Part shown: in pieces, positions 49,771 to 60,419 of the stretch
Numbering within the stretch: the stretch's first letter is position 1
Layout of the letters: each line of letters begins with the position of its first letter
Source of the DNA: Muribaculaceae bacterium
Lineage (GTDB): Bacteria > Bacteroidota > Bacteroidia > Bacteroidales > Muribaculaceae
NCBI GenBank assembly: GCA_017473615.1
Contig: JAFUKL010000011.1
Span: 16,234-80,233 of the forward strand
Length of the DNA: 64,000 bases
Reading direction: 5' to 3'
The notes under the pieces: model-generated
Database searches by the model: none
What the model was told of the DNA's origin: nothing
The model's input: the letters and a program-made list of their open reading frames with translations, nothing else
Translations under genes and position numbers: made by a program

Positions 49771-52134
49771 TTATCGGATTATAAGGATTTTGGTAACAGC
49801 TCCGGAAGATGTCTCATTTTCATTCTGAGAAGCAAAAACGAAATACACACCGCTTTTCACCGGTTCTCCTTGCGAATTACATCCGTCCCAAGTGGTCATA
49901 CCGCCTGTTGAACGTATGGATTTTACGACATTACCCTCCGAATCAGCTATTTTAACAAGAGAGTTTTCCATAAGCCCACGTATCGTGATATTTCCTGTAA
50001 ATTCAGGACGAACGGGATTAGGATAAGCATATATATCACTATAACTCTCGGCTGCAGGTTCACTGTCACTTGTATATTCCATAAGACCTTTATCTGTTCC
50101 TATATACACTTTATTGTTTAATGGATTACATTTCACCGACAATACCTTGTTACTAAGCATCGGACTGTTTTCTGCTGTGAATTGTTCTATTATTTCACTT
50201 CCGTCTTCGCTCACAAGCAGAACACCCGATGATGAAGTCCCAATCCATTTACGATTAGAACCGTCTACTTCAATGCACGTTACATCGGTATTATCCAATA
50301 AATAATCGGCAAGATTGGTTCCATCATTGCGTGGCACTTTTATATGATTTATGGTAAAATTATCTGTAGAAAAAGCATTATGCGGAATCAATTCCACAAC
50401 CCCTATGTTAGTTCCCATCCACACCCTGCCGTTTTTATCCTCGGCAAAGCAATTGATATAATTCCATGAGAAATCTTTACCGTCTTGGTCGGTAAGAGAC
50501 GAGAAAACTTTGGACTTTATATTGCTTGACGCAGGATTTCCATCATCATAGAAAATCACTAAAGGCTCCCATAATCCTCCGTTATTGTGTAATTTGACAT
50601 CTCTTGACGTTATAAGAAAATGCCCGGTATAATTCTCGGTTACACCGGCAACATTAGGAGTAAGCCAATCCTCTCTGCTTATGTTTTCCAAAGCCTGTTT
50701 CGCCCTCGGAAGAACCGAAAACTGTATATTCTTATTACCTGATTGAGATACCCACAGATTAAGGTTCTTGTCAAATTGTATACAAGGAGCTGTGCATGTG
50801 TGGAAGGTGGCAGCCACTTCTATTTTCTCTATAGGGCTGTTAGTCCAGTCATATTTTGCCACAACTTTTCCGCCGGTAATCTTATACACACCTTCAAACC
50901 ATGTTCCTACATAATAAGTATCGGCATCTTCCGGATCAAAAACCAAACTATATGGAGCATTTATATGTCCGTTATTCTGTCCATATTCATTCTTGGTAGA
51001 TACAGATTCGGGTATAACATCTTCCCAAGAAATTCCGTCGTAAGTGCTTATAGCTCCTCTACGTAAATAATCGGAAAAATAACGGTTTGCACCGCAATTC
51101 ATAACATACAGTTTTTCCTGAACCGTATTATAAACGAGATTATAAGGAATATCCACAGTGGATGCGTTGGGACGCACAAAATCCATCATTACAGTTTCCA
51201 CACCTGTATCAGAAACAGCTACATGCCTGAATCCCTTTTCATTAAGCTCCCACAAAGAGCCATCTGATTCAAAAGAACTGAGGCATGAACCATGCATCGA
51301 TTCAGGTAATTTAATTATCGACGTATTAACACCGTTTTCATCCAAACGGTTAAGATTACCATCATTATCCATATATTGAAATCCGGTTTTCACAGGCTGT
51401 ATTGATTTAACACCTATTTGAGACAAGGTGTTACGCCAAGCCACATCCTCTCCCACAACTTCAAATAAATACAACCATCCTGTATCCAATAAAAATTTGG
51501 TATCACTAATCCGATATAATTTTCCACTCTGTTTAAAAGATGCGCTTATAGTTTCATTTAGGCTGCCATAGTGTTTTCCTATCTCTTCAAGGTACAATTG
51601 GTTATTGGCTGACATAATAAGTTTTTCCCCTACAGCGCATATAGACTGTACTGCCGTATTATAAATACGAGACTCCTTAACTTCGTTTTTAGCATCATTC
51701 AAAAGCACATAACCGAAATCGGTAGCTATATAAGTCCCATATTCAGAGAAAGCCACATCATTTATTGATTTTGAAGAATTGATGCTCGCATTATAAATAT
51801 CCGGAATATTTATCACATTGCCTGCTCTATCCAATATATCTATGTTGCTGTCAGAATACACGATAAACAACCTCTTACTTTCATAATCATAGTATATTGA
51901 GGCTATATCCACTCCGTTTAAGTCCCCCGATTCAGAAAGGCTTTCTGTTTCTTGTGCTTCTTTATCGTAACAGTACAGCCACCCGTTGACAAGAGAATAT
52001 ACCTTTGTTTCGGCATCTATTATTTTAACGACCTTATTCCCGAAAACCCCATGAATCTGCCAATCTCCGACTCCGGCTTTCAATTGAAATCCTAATGTCG
52101 CCATAAGAAGAAAATATATTATTCTTTTCGCCAT
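49771..52134 (-). CDS. PorZ-like beta-propeller protein, paralog 1
   Basis: A 787-residue exported protein: signal peptide (cleaved near K-A-G), two tandem beta-propellers (N-terminal GDWQIHGVFGNKVVKI..VYSLVNG, and second-half blades W-M-G-T-N-I-G, W-I-G-T-S-S-S-G), and a C-terminal ~85-residue domain starting Y-A-Y-P-N-P-V with the D-S-E-G-N-V-V and G-V-Y-F-V-F strands. This layout and length match PorZ of Porphyromonas (776 residues), the type IX secretion component that presents anionic LPS to the sortase PorU. Homologs also occur in Bacteroidales lacking full T9SS, so the role is inferred. A second paralog lies upstream in the same direction. Confidence 0.8.
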   Translation of the reverse strand: MAKRIIYFLLMATLGFQLKAGVGDWQIHGVFGNKVVKIIDAETKVYSLVNGWLYCYDKEAQETESLSESGDLNGVDIASIYYDYESKRLFIVYSDSNIDILDRAGNVINIPDIYNASINSSKSINDVAFSEYGTYIATDFGYVLLNDAKNEVKESRIYNTAVQSICAVGEKLIMSANNQLYLEEIGKHYGSLNETISASFKQSGKLYRISDTKFLLDTGWLYLFEVVGEDVAWRNTLSQIGVKSIQPVKTGFQYMDNDGNLNRLDENGVNTSIIKLPESMHGSCLSSFESDGSLWELNEKGFRHVAVSDTGVETVMMDFVRPNASTVDIPYNLVYNTVQEKLYVMNCGANRYFSDYLRRGAISTYDGISWEDVIPESVSTKNEYGQNNGHINAPYSLVFDPEDADTYYVGTWFEGVYKITGGKVVAKYDWTNSPIEKIEVAATFHTCTAPCIQFDKNLNLWVSQSGNKNIQFSVLPRAKQALENISREDWLTPNVAGVTENYTGHFLITSRDVKLHNNGGLWEPLVIFYDDGNPASSNIKSKVFSSLTDQDGKDFSWNYINCFAEDKNGRVWMGTNIGVVELIPHNAFSTDNFTINHIKVPRNDGTNLADYLLDNTDVTCIEVDGSNRKWIGTSSSGVLLVSEDGSEIIEQFTAENSPMLSNKVLSVKCNPLNNKVYIGTDKGLMEYTSDSEPAAESYSDIYAYPNPVRPEFTGNITIRGLMENSLVKIADSEGNVVKSIRSTGGMTTWDGCNSQGEPVKSGVYFVFASQNENETSSGAVTKILIIR

Positions 52135-52183
52135 ACCTTTATCTTATTTATTTGAAAATTTATTTCTTATATAACGACAAAAT

Positions 52184-53200
52184 TCATTGCTTATTTTGTC
52201 GTTTAAAAACGCTTGTAACTTTAGAAAAATCAAGCGTCCAAGAAAAATATCTGTTTATTATATATGCAATAGGAAACACCAATACTATGCACAACACAGT
52301 AACAACAGCTGTAGTCAAATAACCATGACATGGAAGAAAGTTTTTTGCCAAATAACCTATTGTCAAAGGAATCCCTCCTGCGAAGAAATAGAAAATTATG
52401 CTGTTCTTTCCTATATACTGTAACCACTTTATTTCCGGGATATAATGACATAACTGCAACATAAATAATATTCCAAGAATATTATTCAACAGACCTAACG
52501 GAATATTATCATAATCCACACTCATTATGGCTTGAAAATAACCTAAATTGTAATAATTATAAAGCATAAGCCCGAAATACAATATACCACTCAATAATAA
52601 ACCTGGAATTGTTATTATTCTTTTAAGTTTCTCATAATATGTTCCTGCAATGCCTCCAAGCACCATAAAAAACACCGCTATCATTCCTGATTTATAATAC
52701 CAAGGAAAAGGAGTTTGGTCTATTGTCTTCAAAAAAAACGCCAACGACATACTTGCAGCACTTAATATAAGCATCATAAATAATTTTTTCCTGAACAAAT
52801 ATATCAAAACAAGTGAAATCAATTGTGCCACTATTATTGTTGAGACAAACCATGATGCAGTCCCGCCAAATACATCCGCAAAATAAGCCGTCAAGCTCAC
52901 GTTATTTCCATGTGCCATCATTTTGGGAATCCATATCAAGCTCGGAAACAATATTACAGGCCACAGCAATTTATTGACTATCCCTGCGAGTTTTTTCCTA
53001 AAAGGAAATACGTCCAAATTCTTATAAAACAGAAAACCTGAAATAAAGAAGAAAAAAGACAAGTAAAAAGGCATATATACAAAATAAACCGGAGATATTA
53101 TCTTTAAATAATAAAAGTTGCAATGCGAAAGATATACGCATAGCATGCACACGGCTCTACCTGTATTTATCCATGCTATGTTTTTCTCTTTTTTTTCCAT
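52184..53200 (-). CDS. Acyltransferase-3 family membrane protein
   Basis: A 338-residue protein with about ten spans. The N-terminus has W-I-N-T-G-R-A-V-C-M-L-C-V-Y-L-S-H (family His), and F-Y-L-S-F-F-F-F-I-S-G-F-L-F-Y follows. Acyltransferase-3 (OafA-like) enzymes O-acylate LPS, capsule or other glycans at the inner membrane. It is sandwiched between two PorZ-like genes with gaps of 18 and 49 bases, so it is probably part of that operon; a modifying role on the glycan handled by PorZ-like proteins is an attractive but unproven idea. Confidence 0.85.
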   Translation of the reverse strand: MEKKEKNIAWINTGRAVCMLCVYLSHCNFYYLKIISPVYFVYMPFYLSFFFFISGFLFYKNLDVFPFRKKLAGIVNKLLWPVILFPSLIWIPKMMAHGNNVSLTAYFADVFGGTASWFVSTIIVAQLISLVLIYLFRKKLFMMLILSAASMSLAFFLKTIDQTPFPWYYKSGMIAVFFMVLGGIAGTYYEKLKRIITIPGLLLSGILYFGLMLYNYYNLGYFQAIMSVDYDNIPLGLLNNILGILFMLQLCHYIPEIKWLQYIGKNSIIFYFFAGGIPLTIGYLAKNFLPCHGYLTTAVVTVLCIVLVFPIAYIINRYFSWTLDFSKVTSVFKRQNKQ

Positions 53201-53218
53201 TTTGCCTATTATTCTGTT

Positions 53219-55564
53219 TTATTCTATTATATAAAGTTGGGCTGCTTTTTCGTGAATCTGCTCTTGATTGTTCAACCTTACCGACAGATAATAAACACCC
53301 GTTTTAACTGGAATACCGTTATAGTCCAAGCAATCCCACCATTCCTTGGAACTTGCAGCTTGAATAGTTCTAACTACTTCACCTTCAGAGTTCTTTACAA
53401 ACAATGTGGAATTTACCGGAACACCGCTGAACATCACGCTCCCTTTAAAGTCGGGGGTAACACGACTGGGAGTTATATTAATGTTGCTATATACATCAGT
53501 ATTTTCAGGTTTATATTCCAAAAGTCCGCCATAAAATCCCATAAAGACCGACTGCGTTGAAGGATTCCAGCATATAGTGCGTATCTTGTCATTTGGCATG
53601 CAACTGTTTGACGTATTGAAATGTTTCAGTACCTTGGAACAATCGGCATCAAGCAAATAAACTCCATCATCAAGCGTACCAACCCATTTACGATTATATT
53701 CATCCACCGAAATACATGTACAGAAAACGTTATCCAAAACATATTTACTCGGATTTTCCCCGCTCTTGGGTCTTATCACTCTAAAATCAGGCTTGAAAAC
53801 ATCCTCCGGATTAATACCTATAATACCCCAAGGATAAGCCGCCCAAACAATACCGTTCACGTCCTCTTCAAAATCCAATATAAGATTCCAGTACATTTTT
53901 TTTCCTTCCTGGTCATAAAAACTTTTAAATTGCTTTGACTCTGTGATTTGGAATTTATCATCATTTGTAAAAACCGTTATAGGTCCGAGATCGTTACCAT
54001 CAAATAAGAATTTATAACCGGTTGATGTCAAATAAAAATGATAAGAACGCGGCATATTGGTCTTTATGTCAGGTACAATCCAGTCATCTACAGTTACAGC
54101 CGAACCCTTACTCAAATGCTCTTTGGGCAATACTGCAATCTCTTTATCCCTTGCAGCAGAAGATGATTGAACCGTCCACATATTTCCGGCTTCATCAAAT
54201 TGAACATAAGACACTTGACAATACCAATTATTAATAGCATGAGCCATAGGACTGTTATTCCAATCATACTTTACATCTATCTTATTATCTTTTATTTTAT
54301 AAACCCCTTCAAACCAAGTTCCTATATAAAAATCATTCGGATATTGATTATCAAAAGCCGGCTTATAAGGGTCTTGAAACCTATATCCGTTCAAATCGGA
54401 AGGAACCTCGTTCCTCCAAGAAGAGCCGTCATAAGAACTAATAAGCGCATTCACTGAATAAGTTCCGTCAAAATATATGCATTGTGGTCCTCCATTAGTT
54501 ACATAAATACGCTTATTGCCTTTGTTATAAGCTATTGTACCTATCCTTTTAGCCGTCACACATTCAGGTGTAATCTCTTCACTTAAAAATGCCACTGATG
54601 ATGAAGCAGCATCAAGAGATACCTTTTGAAGACCGTTTGATCCCAATTTCCACAAAGCTCCGTCTTTTTCCATAGATGTAAGCAATGTTTTTGAAAGAGC
54701 AGAAGGCAATGAAATATCAACAATCTTATTGCCATTCTTATCAAAAGCATAATATTTATTGGTAACCTTAACCGATGTTCCTCCCAATGCTATAAAACCT
54801 TCTGCAACAGGTTGCACATCCACCACCTTAGATGAAGATAAAGCCGTCTTAGATAATGTTCCATCATCGGATATAGTAACAAGATAAAGTAAATTACTAT
54901 TCAAGAAAAAACTATTATCATTCACCGGCATTATTGTTCCTGTTATTCCAAGAGAACTTGGTGTCATTTCACCTAACAACTTGATTGAATTCTTTTTATC
55001 CGTAATATAAACATTACTATCGTCAGTAAGTACAAACTTATCGCCTACTTGAGCTATAGACTTTACATTTGTTCCCCAATAAGCTGCTTTCATTACATTA
55101 AAATCACTGTCATCTATCACCATATACCCTATTTCAGATGCCACATATATACCATCTTCGCCAAAAGTAACATCATTTATGGTTTTGTCTGCCACTGTAG
55201 TAAGGTTTTTCAAATTAGGAATATTAACTGTGATTCCATCTGCTAAAAGTATGTCAATATTGCTGTTTATATACACAACCACAAGGTAATCCTTAGACTT
55301 GTTATAATAAATATTACTTACATAATAGTCGGAAAGGCGGTCAAGCCTTGTCAATGGTTCAAATTTTCCGGTTTCCTTGTTATATGCATTCAAATAGTTA
55401 TCAGTAAGGCAATACACCTTATCACCCGTGTCTACCACACGCATAATGTCATCATTGAATACAGTATGTATTTTCCATAAACCATCGTCACCATCGGCTC
55501 TCAATGAAAACGACACACTTATTATAATACCTATAATCAGTAGTAGTTCTTTTAATTTCTTCAT
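53219..55564 (-). CDS. PorZ-like beta-propeller protein, paralog 2
   Basis: A 781-residue exported protein of the same plan as the paralog at 49771: signal peptide, two propellers (GLWKIHTVFNDDIMRVVDT..VYCLTDN; W-V-G-T-L-D-D-G-V-Y-L-L) and a C-terminal sorting-like domain (N-I-T-P-S-R-V-T-P-D-F-K-G-S-V-M-F-S-G, N-S-E-G-E-V-V, T-G-V-Y-Y-L-S-V). The two share many blade phrases (N-D-V-x-F-x-E-x-G, G-T-W-F-E-G-V-Y-K-I) but differ throughout, indicating an old duplication. It heads the cluster with its own -7 box. Confidence 0.8.
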   Translation of the reverse strand: MKKLKELLLIIGIIISVSFSLRADGDDGLWKIHTVFNDDIMRVVDTGDKVYCLTDNYLNAYNKETGKFEPLTRLDRLSDYYVSNIYYNKSKDYLVVVYINSNIDILLADGITVNIPNLKNLTTVADKTINDVTFGEDGIYVASEIGYMVIDDSDFNVMKAAYWGTNVKSIAQVGDKFVLTDDSNVYITDKKNSIKLLGEMTPSSLGITGTIMPVNDNSFFLNSNLLYLVTISDDGTLSKTALSSSKVVDVQPVAEGFIALGGTSVKVTNKYYAFDKNGNKIVDISLPSALSKTLLTSMEKDGALWKLGSNGLQKVSLDAASSSVAFLSEEITPECVTAKRIGTIAYNKGNKRIYVTNGGPQCIYFDGTYSVNALISSYDGSSWRNEVPSDLNGYRFQDPYKPAFDNQYPNDFYIGTWFEGVYKIKDNKIDVKYDWNNSPMAHAINNWYCQVSYVQFDEAGNMWTVQSSSAARDKEIAVLPKEHLSKGSAVTVDDWIVPDIKTNMPRSYHFYLTSTGYKFLFDGNDLGPITVFTNDDKFQITESKQFKSFYDQEGKKMYWNLILDFEEDVNGIVWAAYPWGIIGINPEDVFKPDFRVIRPKSGENPSKYVLDNVFCTCISVDEYNRKWVGTLDDGVYLLDADCSKVLKHFNTSNSCMPNDKIRTICWNPSTQSVFMGFYGGLLEYKPENTDVYSNINITPSRVTPDFKGSVMFSGVPVNSTLFVKNSEGEVVRTIQAASSKEWWDCLDYNGIPVKTGVYYLSVRLNNQEQIHEKAAQLYIIE

Positions 55565-55596
55565 AAAATTTCACCAAGGTAAAAAAATCAATACTT

Positions 55597-55604
55597 CAAA
55601 AGTA
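55597..55604 (-). promoter_or_regulatory. -7 box (TACTTTTG) of the PorZ-like cluster
   Basis: A perfect TAnnTTTG on the minus strand, 33 bases before the start of paralog 2. Confidence 0.5.
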
Positions 55605-55685
55605 ACTAATTTTTTTCGTTTGCAGAACATTATCAACAAAAACTATAAACCTATTGTTATAAATAACACTTTCAATCTCAAATAT

Positions 55686-56945
55686 ATGACAAACCTACCG
55701 CCTTACAGAATAGCTCACGTGATAATAGAATTTATAGATTCCGTATTAAAAAAATGCGGAATTCAACACAATGAAACAATCGATGAATTTATCTACATAT
55801 TAATTGTTATAGGTATAGCTTATGGTATAGGATGGAGTATAAGTAAAATAGCCGTACTAATAACCAACAAAATGCGATGGTTCAAGCGTGTGTCTCTTTC
55901 CAGCGCAGTACAAGCTGAAAAAACTTTGCTTAAAGTAAGTAAAATTATCCCGCCGCTTATATTTCTATCTCTCATTCAGTTTGCATTCAATTCAGAAAGC
56001 ATTGTACTTTCAGCTATAATTAAAATAGCGGCAATATATCTCATAATAACGATTGTATCGGCAATTAACGATTTTCTCGGGTTTCTATGGAGAAGATATG
56101 ATGAGATAGGTAACACACAGAATCATCCGCTAAAAGGACTTCCACAGATAGCAAAAGGTGCAGTATGGCTTATAGGCATTATTATAATGGTATCTGTTAT
56201 AGTAAACAAATCTCCTTTAGCTCTTTTTACAGGATTGGGAGCATTTGCTGCCGTCGTTATGCTTGTATTCAAGGATAGTATACTTGGACTTGTAGCAGGC
56301 ATACAGCTATCGCAAAATGATATGCTTAGAGTAGGTGACTGGATTATAGTACCGGGAACACCTGCCAATGGTATAGTAGCAGATGTATCGCTCACGGTAG
56401 TAAAAGTTCGCAATTGGGATAATACACTTGCCATGTTACCGCCTTATACGCTCGTAAGCGCATCTTTTCAAAACTGGCGCACTATGTATGAAAGCGGACA
56501 TCGCCAAATTAATCGTTCATATAATATTTCTTCAACCTCTATTCATTCTCCATCGGATGCATTGCTTGAATCTCTTAAAAATATACCGCTTTTGAGGGAT
56601 TATATAAATAAAAAACAAGCACAATCAAAAGCAGGTATAATAGAGAATACACGCAATACACAAGGAATTGTGAACGGCACTATAGATACTAATTTAGGTA
56701 TATTTCGTGCTTATCTTACTTTATATTTGCAACATCATCCCTTTATAGCACAAGATGCTTTCCTTTTAGTAAATGAACTTGCTCCTACCGCACAAGGTAT
56801 TCCAATAAGAATATATTGCTATACCACCTTTACCGACTGGGTATCTCACGAATCGGTACAAAGCGAGATTTTTGAACACATAGCACTTATGGCACCTGTT
56901 TTTGAATTGGAAATATTCCAATTTCCTAATCACATATATTATTGA
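55686..56945 (+). CDS. MscS-family mechanosensitive channel (YbdG-like)
   Basis: A 419-residue protein with N-terminal membrane segments and the MscS core: a Gly/Ala-rich pore helix (LFTGLGAFAAVVMLVFKDSILGLVAGIQL), then the beta domain S-Q-N-D-M-L-R-V-G-D-W-I-I-V-P. The long C-terminal tail with the T-N-L-G-I-F-R-A-Y-L...H-P-F-I pattern fits the YbdG/MscM subgroup. It relieves osmotic stress by opening under membrane tension. The frame is open back to 55428, overlapping the PorZ-like gene, but ATG 55686 is the natural start. Confidence 0.9.
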   Translation: MTNLPPYRIAHVIIEFIDSVLKKCGIQHNETIDEFIYILIVIGIAYGIGWSISKIAVLITNKMRWFKRVSLSSAVQAEKTLLKVSKIIPPLIFLSLIQFAFNSESIVLSAIIKIAAIYLIITIVSAINDFLGFLWRRYDEIGNTQNHPLKGLPQIAKGAVWLIGIIIMVSVIVNKSPLALFTGLGAFAAVVMLVFKDSILGLVAGIQLSQNDMLRVGDWIIVPGTPANGIVADVSLTVVKVRNWDNTLAMLPPYTLVSASFQNWRTMYESGHRQINRSYNISSTSIHSPSDALLESLKNIPLLRDYINKKQAQSKAGIIENTRNTQGIVNGTIDTNLGIFRAYLTLYLQHHPFIAQDAFLLVNELAPTAQGIPIRIYCYTTFTDWVSHESVQSEIFEHIALMAPVFELEIFQFPNHIYY

Positions 56946-56970
56946 ATATTAACTCATTATAAGAAACTGT

Positions 56971-57552
56971 TTAAATTTGATTTTTTAAAAAATCAAATAG
57001 CTTGGCAACAGCACGTCCGCGATGACTTATTGCATTCTTTTCTTCGGGTTTCATTTCAGCAAAAGAACAATTTGATTCTACAGGCTTAAATATAGAATCA
57101 TATCCGAAACCACCGTTTCCTTGACGCTCTGTCATAATTTCCCCTTTTACTTCACCCTCAAAAGTATAAGTATTTCCATCGTATATCAAAGTTATAACTG
57201 TAACAAATCTCGCCAAACGATTTTCCTTACCCGATAATTTTTCAAGCACTTTATCAATGTTTCGTTCACTGTTACATTCATCTCCTGCATAACGTGCCGA
57301 ATATACTCCCGGCTCTCCATTAAGAGCCTCTATTTCAAGACCGGTATCATCGGCAAAACAATCATATCCGTAATTTTCCTTTATATAATTGGCTTTTATA
57401 AATGAATTACCTTTCAAAGTATCGGCTGTTTCGGGTATATCTTCTTCACATCCAATATCTTTTAAACTCAATATTCTGAATTTATTTCCGGCTATCTCAC
57501 GCAATTCACGCAACTTATGTGCATTATTTGTAGCAAAAACAAGTTCTTTCAT
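56971..57552 (-). CDS. rdgB: dITP/XTP pyrophosphatase (RdgB/HAM1)
   Basis: A 193-residue Maf/HAM1-fold enzyme: [14 protein letters not shown] at the start, [20 protein letters not shown], and G-F-G-Y-D-S-I-F. It hydrolyses non-canonical purine triphosphates (dITP, XTP) to keep them out of DNA. ATG 57552 gives the family start M-K-E-L-V-F-A; an in-frame start upstream at 57576 is inside the leuS terminator. It follows leuS on the same strand, separated by that terminator. Confidence 0.95.
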   Translation of the reverse strand: MKELVFATNNAHKLRELREIAGNKFRILSLKDIGCEEDIPETADTLKGNSFIKANYIKENYGYDCFADDTGLEIEALNGEPGVYSARYAGDECNSERNIDKVLEKLSGKENRLARFVTVITLIYDGNTYTFEGEVKGEIMTERQGNGGFGYDSIFKPVESNCSFAEMKPEEKNAISHRGRAVAKLFDFLKNQI

Positions 57553-57563
57553 TACTAAAAAAA

Positions 57564-57599
57564 TAAAATACCTCACCTAAAATAAGATAAGGTATTTTA
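57564..57599 (-). terminator. Terminator after leuS
   Basis: TAAAATACCT and AGGTATTTTA flank a 16-base loop; on the minus strand the stem is followed by a run of T (57563-57558). It sits between leuS and rdgB. Confidence 0.75.
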
Positions 57600-57612
57600 T
57601 ATTAAAGGTTTA

Positions 57613-60384
57613 TTATATAACTATATTCACTATCTTATTTGGAACAACAATCACCTTTTTAGGAGTTTTACCTTCCATCCATTTAGCCGATGATTCATGA
57701 GCAAGAGCCATTTTCTCTACTTCTTCCTTAGAAGTTCCATTTGGTACAGCTATGTTGAAACGTGCTTTACCATTGAAAGAAATAGCGTAATTTACACTTG
57801 CTTCCACCAAATATTCTTCATTGCATACAGGCCATTTAGCATCACACACACTGGTTTCATGACCAAGACTATGCCATAATTCTTCGGCAATATGCGGAGC
57901 AAACGGTGCCAGAAGTACAACCAAATCATCATATATTTCCTTGCTTACACACTTCATCGCATTCAATTCGTTTACACATATCATAAATGCGCTTACCGAA
58001 GTATTATAAGAAAAGTGCTCTATATCGAATGTTACTTTCTTTATAAGTTTGTGAAGCGATTTTAAAGCCTCCTGCGATGCTTTTTCTTCTTTTATAACCA
58101 TTTCTTCACCCTTGAAGAAAAGTCCCCACAATCTTTTCAAGAAACGGTTTACACCATCTATTCCATTTGTATCCCAAGGCTTGCTTTGCTCTATAGGACC
58201 CAAGAACATTTCATATAAACGCAATGTATCGGCTCCGTATACTTCTACAATATCATCGGGATTTACTACATTGAACATAGATTTTGACATCTTTTCAACT
58301 GCATATCCGCATACATATTTTCCATCTTCCAATATAAACTCCGCATTATTAAATTCAGGACGCCATGCCTTGAATTTTTCAATGTCAAGTACATCATTGC
58401 TCACTATATTAACATCTACATGAATAGGTGTTACATCATAATCCTTTTTCAAATTATAAGAAACGAATGTATTGGTATCCTTTATACGATATACAAAGTT
58501 TGAACGTCCTTGTATCATACCTTGATTTATAAGTTTCTTAAATGGTTCCGGTTCGCACACAAAACCATAATCATACAAGAACTTATTCCAAAAGCGACTG
58601 TAAATAAGGTGACCTGTAGCATGTTCTGTTCCTCCTACATAAAGGTCTACGCTACGCCAATATTCATTGGTTTCCAAGGAAACAAGAGCATTTTCATTCT
58701 TAGGATCCATATAGCGCAAATAATAAGCCGAAGAACCTGCAAATCCGGGCATAGTATTAAGTTCCAACGGTCTGCCGTTTTTAGCAACCCAATTATTAGC
58801 ACGTCCTAATGGAGGTTCTCCTGTTTCGGTAGGCAAAAATTTATCTACTTCAGGAAGCAACAATGGCAATTCATCATCATTTAAAACTTGAGGTTGATTA
58901 TTTTCATCGTAATAAACAGGGAATGGTTCACCCCAATAACGCTGACGACTGAAAATAGCGTCACGCAGACGATAATTCACTTTAACTTTTCCTATACCGG
59001 CTTCTTTTATATAAATCTTTGTTTTTGCTATAGCTTCTTTTACCGTGAGACCATTAAGCTGTAATCTTTCATTTGAAGAATTGGTAACAATACCTTCTTT
59101 TGCATCAAAACTTTCTTCACTTACATCACAGCCTTCTATAAGTGGTACAATATCCAAACCGAAATGCTTTGCAAAAGCATAATCACGACTGTCATGGGCA
59201 GGAACCGCCATTATAGCTCCCGTTCCATAACCGGCAAGTACATAATCACTTATATATACAGGAATATTTTTTCCCGTAATAGGATTTATAGCATAAGAAC
59301 CTGTAAATACTCCTGATACTTTCTTTTCTATCATGCGTTCACGTTCTGTCTTATGCTTTACTTCATCAAGATAAGCTTCAACAGTTTCTTTTTGCTCTGC
59401 TGTAACCAATTGATTTACATATTCACTTTCAGGAGCAAGAACCATGAATGTAACACCAAATATAGTATCGGCACGTGTAGTAAAAATCTTTAGTTGGAAA
59501 TCTTTTCCTTCTACAGGGAACAACATCTCGGCACCTTCACTGTATCCTATCCAGTTACGTTGAGTTTCCTTAATAGAATCACTCCATTCTATAGTATCAA
59601 GATCATTCAATAAACGTCCTGCGTATGCACTTACACGAAGACACCATTGATACATCAATTTCTGCTCAACAGGATAACCTCCGCGCAATGATACACCTTC
59701 ACTTACTTCATCATTAGCAAGAACTGTACCCAGTTTAGGACACCAATTCACCATCGTATTACCAAGGTAAGCAATACGATAGTTCATAAGTATTTCATTT
59801 TTCTCCTTTTGAGAATAAGCATTCCATTCATCGGCTGTAAAAACAAGTTCTTCTGTTCCATGAGCCGGAACTTCTTTACTTCCATTTGCAGCAAAATATT
59901 CTTCAAGTTCACTTATTGGACAAGCCTTATTAAGTTTAGTATTAAAATAACTCTTGAACATGCGGGTAAATGCCCACTGAGTCCATTTATAATAAGAAGG
60001 TTCACAAGTCTTTATTTCACGACTCCAATCATAACAGAAACCTATCTTATCCAATTGTTCTCGGTAACGTGCTATATTCTGCATGGTTGTAACTTCAGGA
60101 TGCTGACCCGTCTGAATAGCATATTGCTCTGCCGGCAATCCGTAAGCATCATATCCCATAGGGTGAAGAACATTAAAACCCTGCAATCTTTTGTATCTTG
60201 AGAAAATATCGGAAGCTATGTATCCCAATGGGTGTCCTACATGCAACCCTGCCCCCGACGGATAAGGGAACATGTCAAGCACATAATATTTAGGACGGTT
60301 TTTATCTACCTCTGTCTTATAAGTATTGTTTTCTTTCCAATACTGTTGCCAACGCTTCTCAATATCTTTATGATTATATTCCAT
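57613..60384 (-). CDS. leuS: Leucyl-tRNA synthetase
   Basis: A 923-residue class I synthetase: HIGH-type motif [16 protein letters not shown], the CP1 editing domain with T-R-A-D-T-I-F-G and [10 protein letters not shown], and KMSKS as [11 protein letters not shown]. It charges tRNA-Leu. It is longer than the E. coli protein (860), which agrees with the Bacteroidetes form carrying an insertion near residues 640-690. It follows nadA by 35 bases. Confidence 0.97.
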   Translation of the reverse strand: MEYNHKDIEKRWQQYWKENNTYKTEVDKNRPKYYVLDMFPYPSGAGLHVGHPLGYIASDIFSRYKRLQGFNVLHPMGYDAYGLPAEQYAIQTGQHPEVTTMQNIARYREQLDKIGFCYDWSREIKTCEPSYYKWTQWAFTRMFKSYFNTKLNKACPISELEEYFAANGSKEVPAHGTEELVFTADEWNAYSQKEKNEILMNYRIAYLGNTMVNWCPKLGTVLANDEVSEGVSLRGGYPVEQKLMYQWCLRVSAYAGRLLNDLDTIEWSDSIKETQRNWIGYSEGAEMLFPVEGKDFQLKIFTTRADTIFGVTFMVLAPESEYVNQLVTAEQKETVEAYLDEVKHKTERERMIEKKVSGVFTGSYAINPITGKNIPVYISDYVLAGYGTGAIMAVPAHDSRDYAFAKHFGLDIVPLIEGCDVSEESFDAKEGIVTNSSNERLQLNGLTVKEAIAKTKIYIKEAGIGKVKVNYRLRDAIFSRQRYWGEPFPVYYDENNQPQVLNDDELPLLLPEVDKFLPTETGEPPLGRANNWVAKNGRPLELNTMPGFAGSSAYYLRYMDPKNENALVSLETNEYWRSVDLYVGGTEHATGHLIYSRFWNKFLYDYGFVCEPEPFKKLINQGMIQGRSNFVYRIKDTNTFVSYNLKKDYDVTPIHVDVNIVSNDVLDIEKFKAWRPEFNNAEFILEDGKYVCGYAVEKMSKSMFNVVNPDDIVEVYGADTLRLYEMFLGPIEQSKPWDTNGIDGVNRFLKRLWGLFFKGEEMVIKEEKASQEALKSLHKLIKKVTFDIEHFSYNTSVSAFMICVNELNAMKCVSKEIYDDLVVLLAPFAPHIAEELWHSLGHETSVCDAKWPVCNEEYLVEASVNYAISFNGKARFNIAVPNGTSKEEVEKMALAHESSAKWMEGKTPKKVIVVPNKIVNIVI

Positions 60385-60419
60385 AATTATGATGATATAT
60401 ATATATTATTTATTACTAT

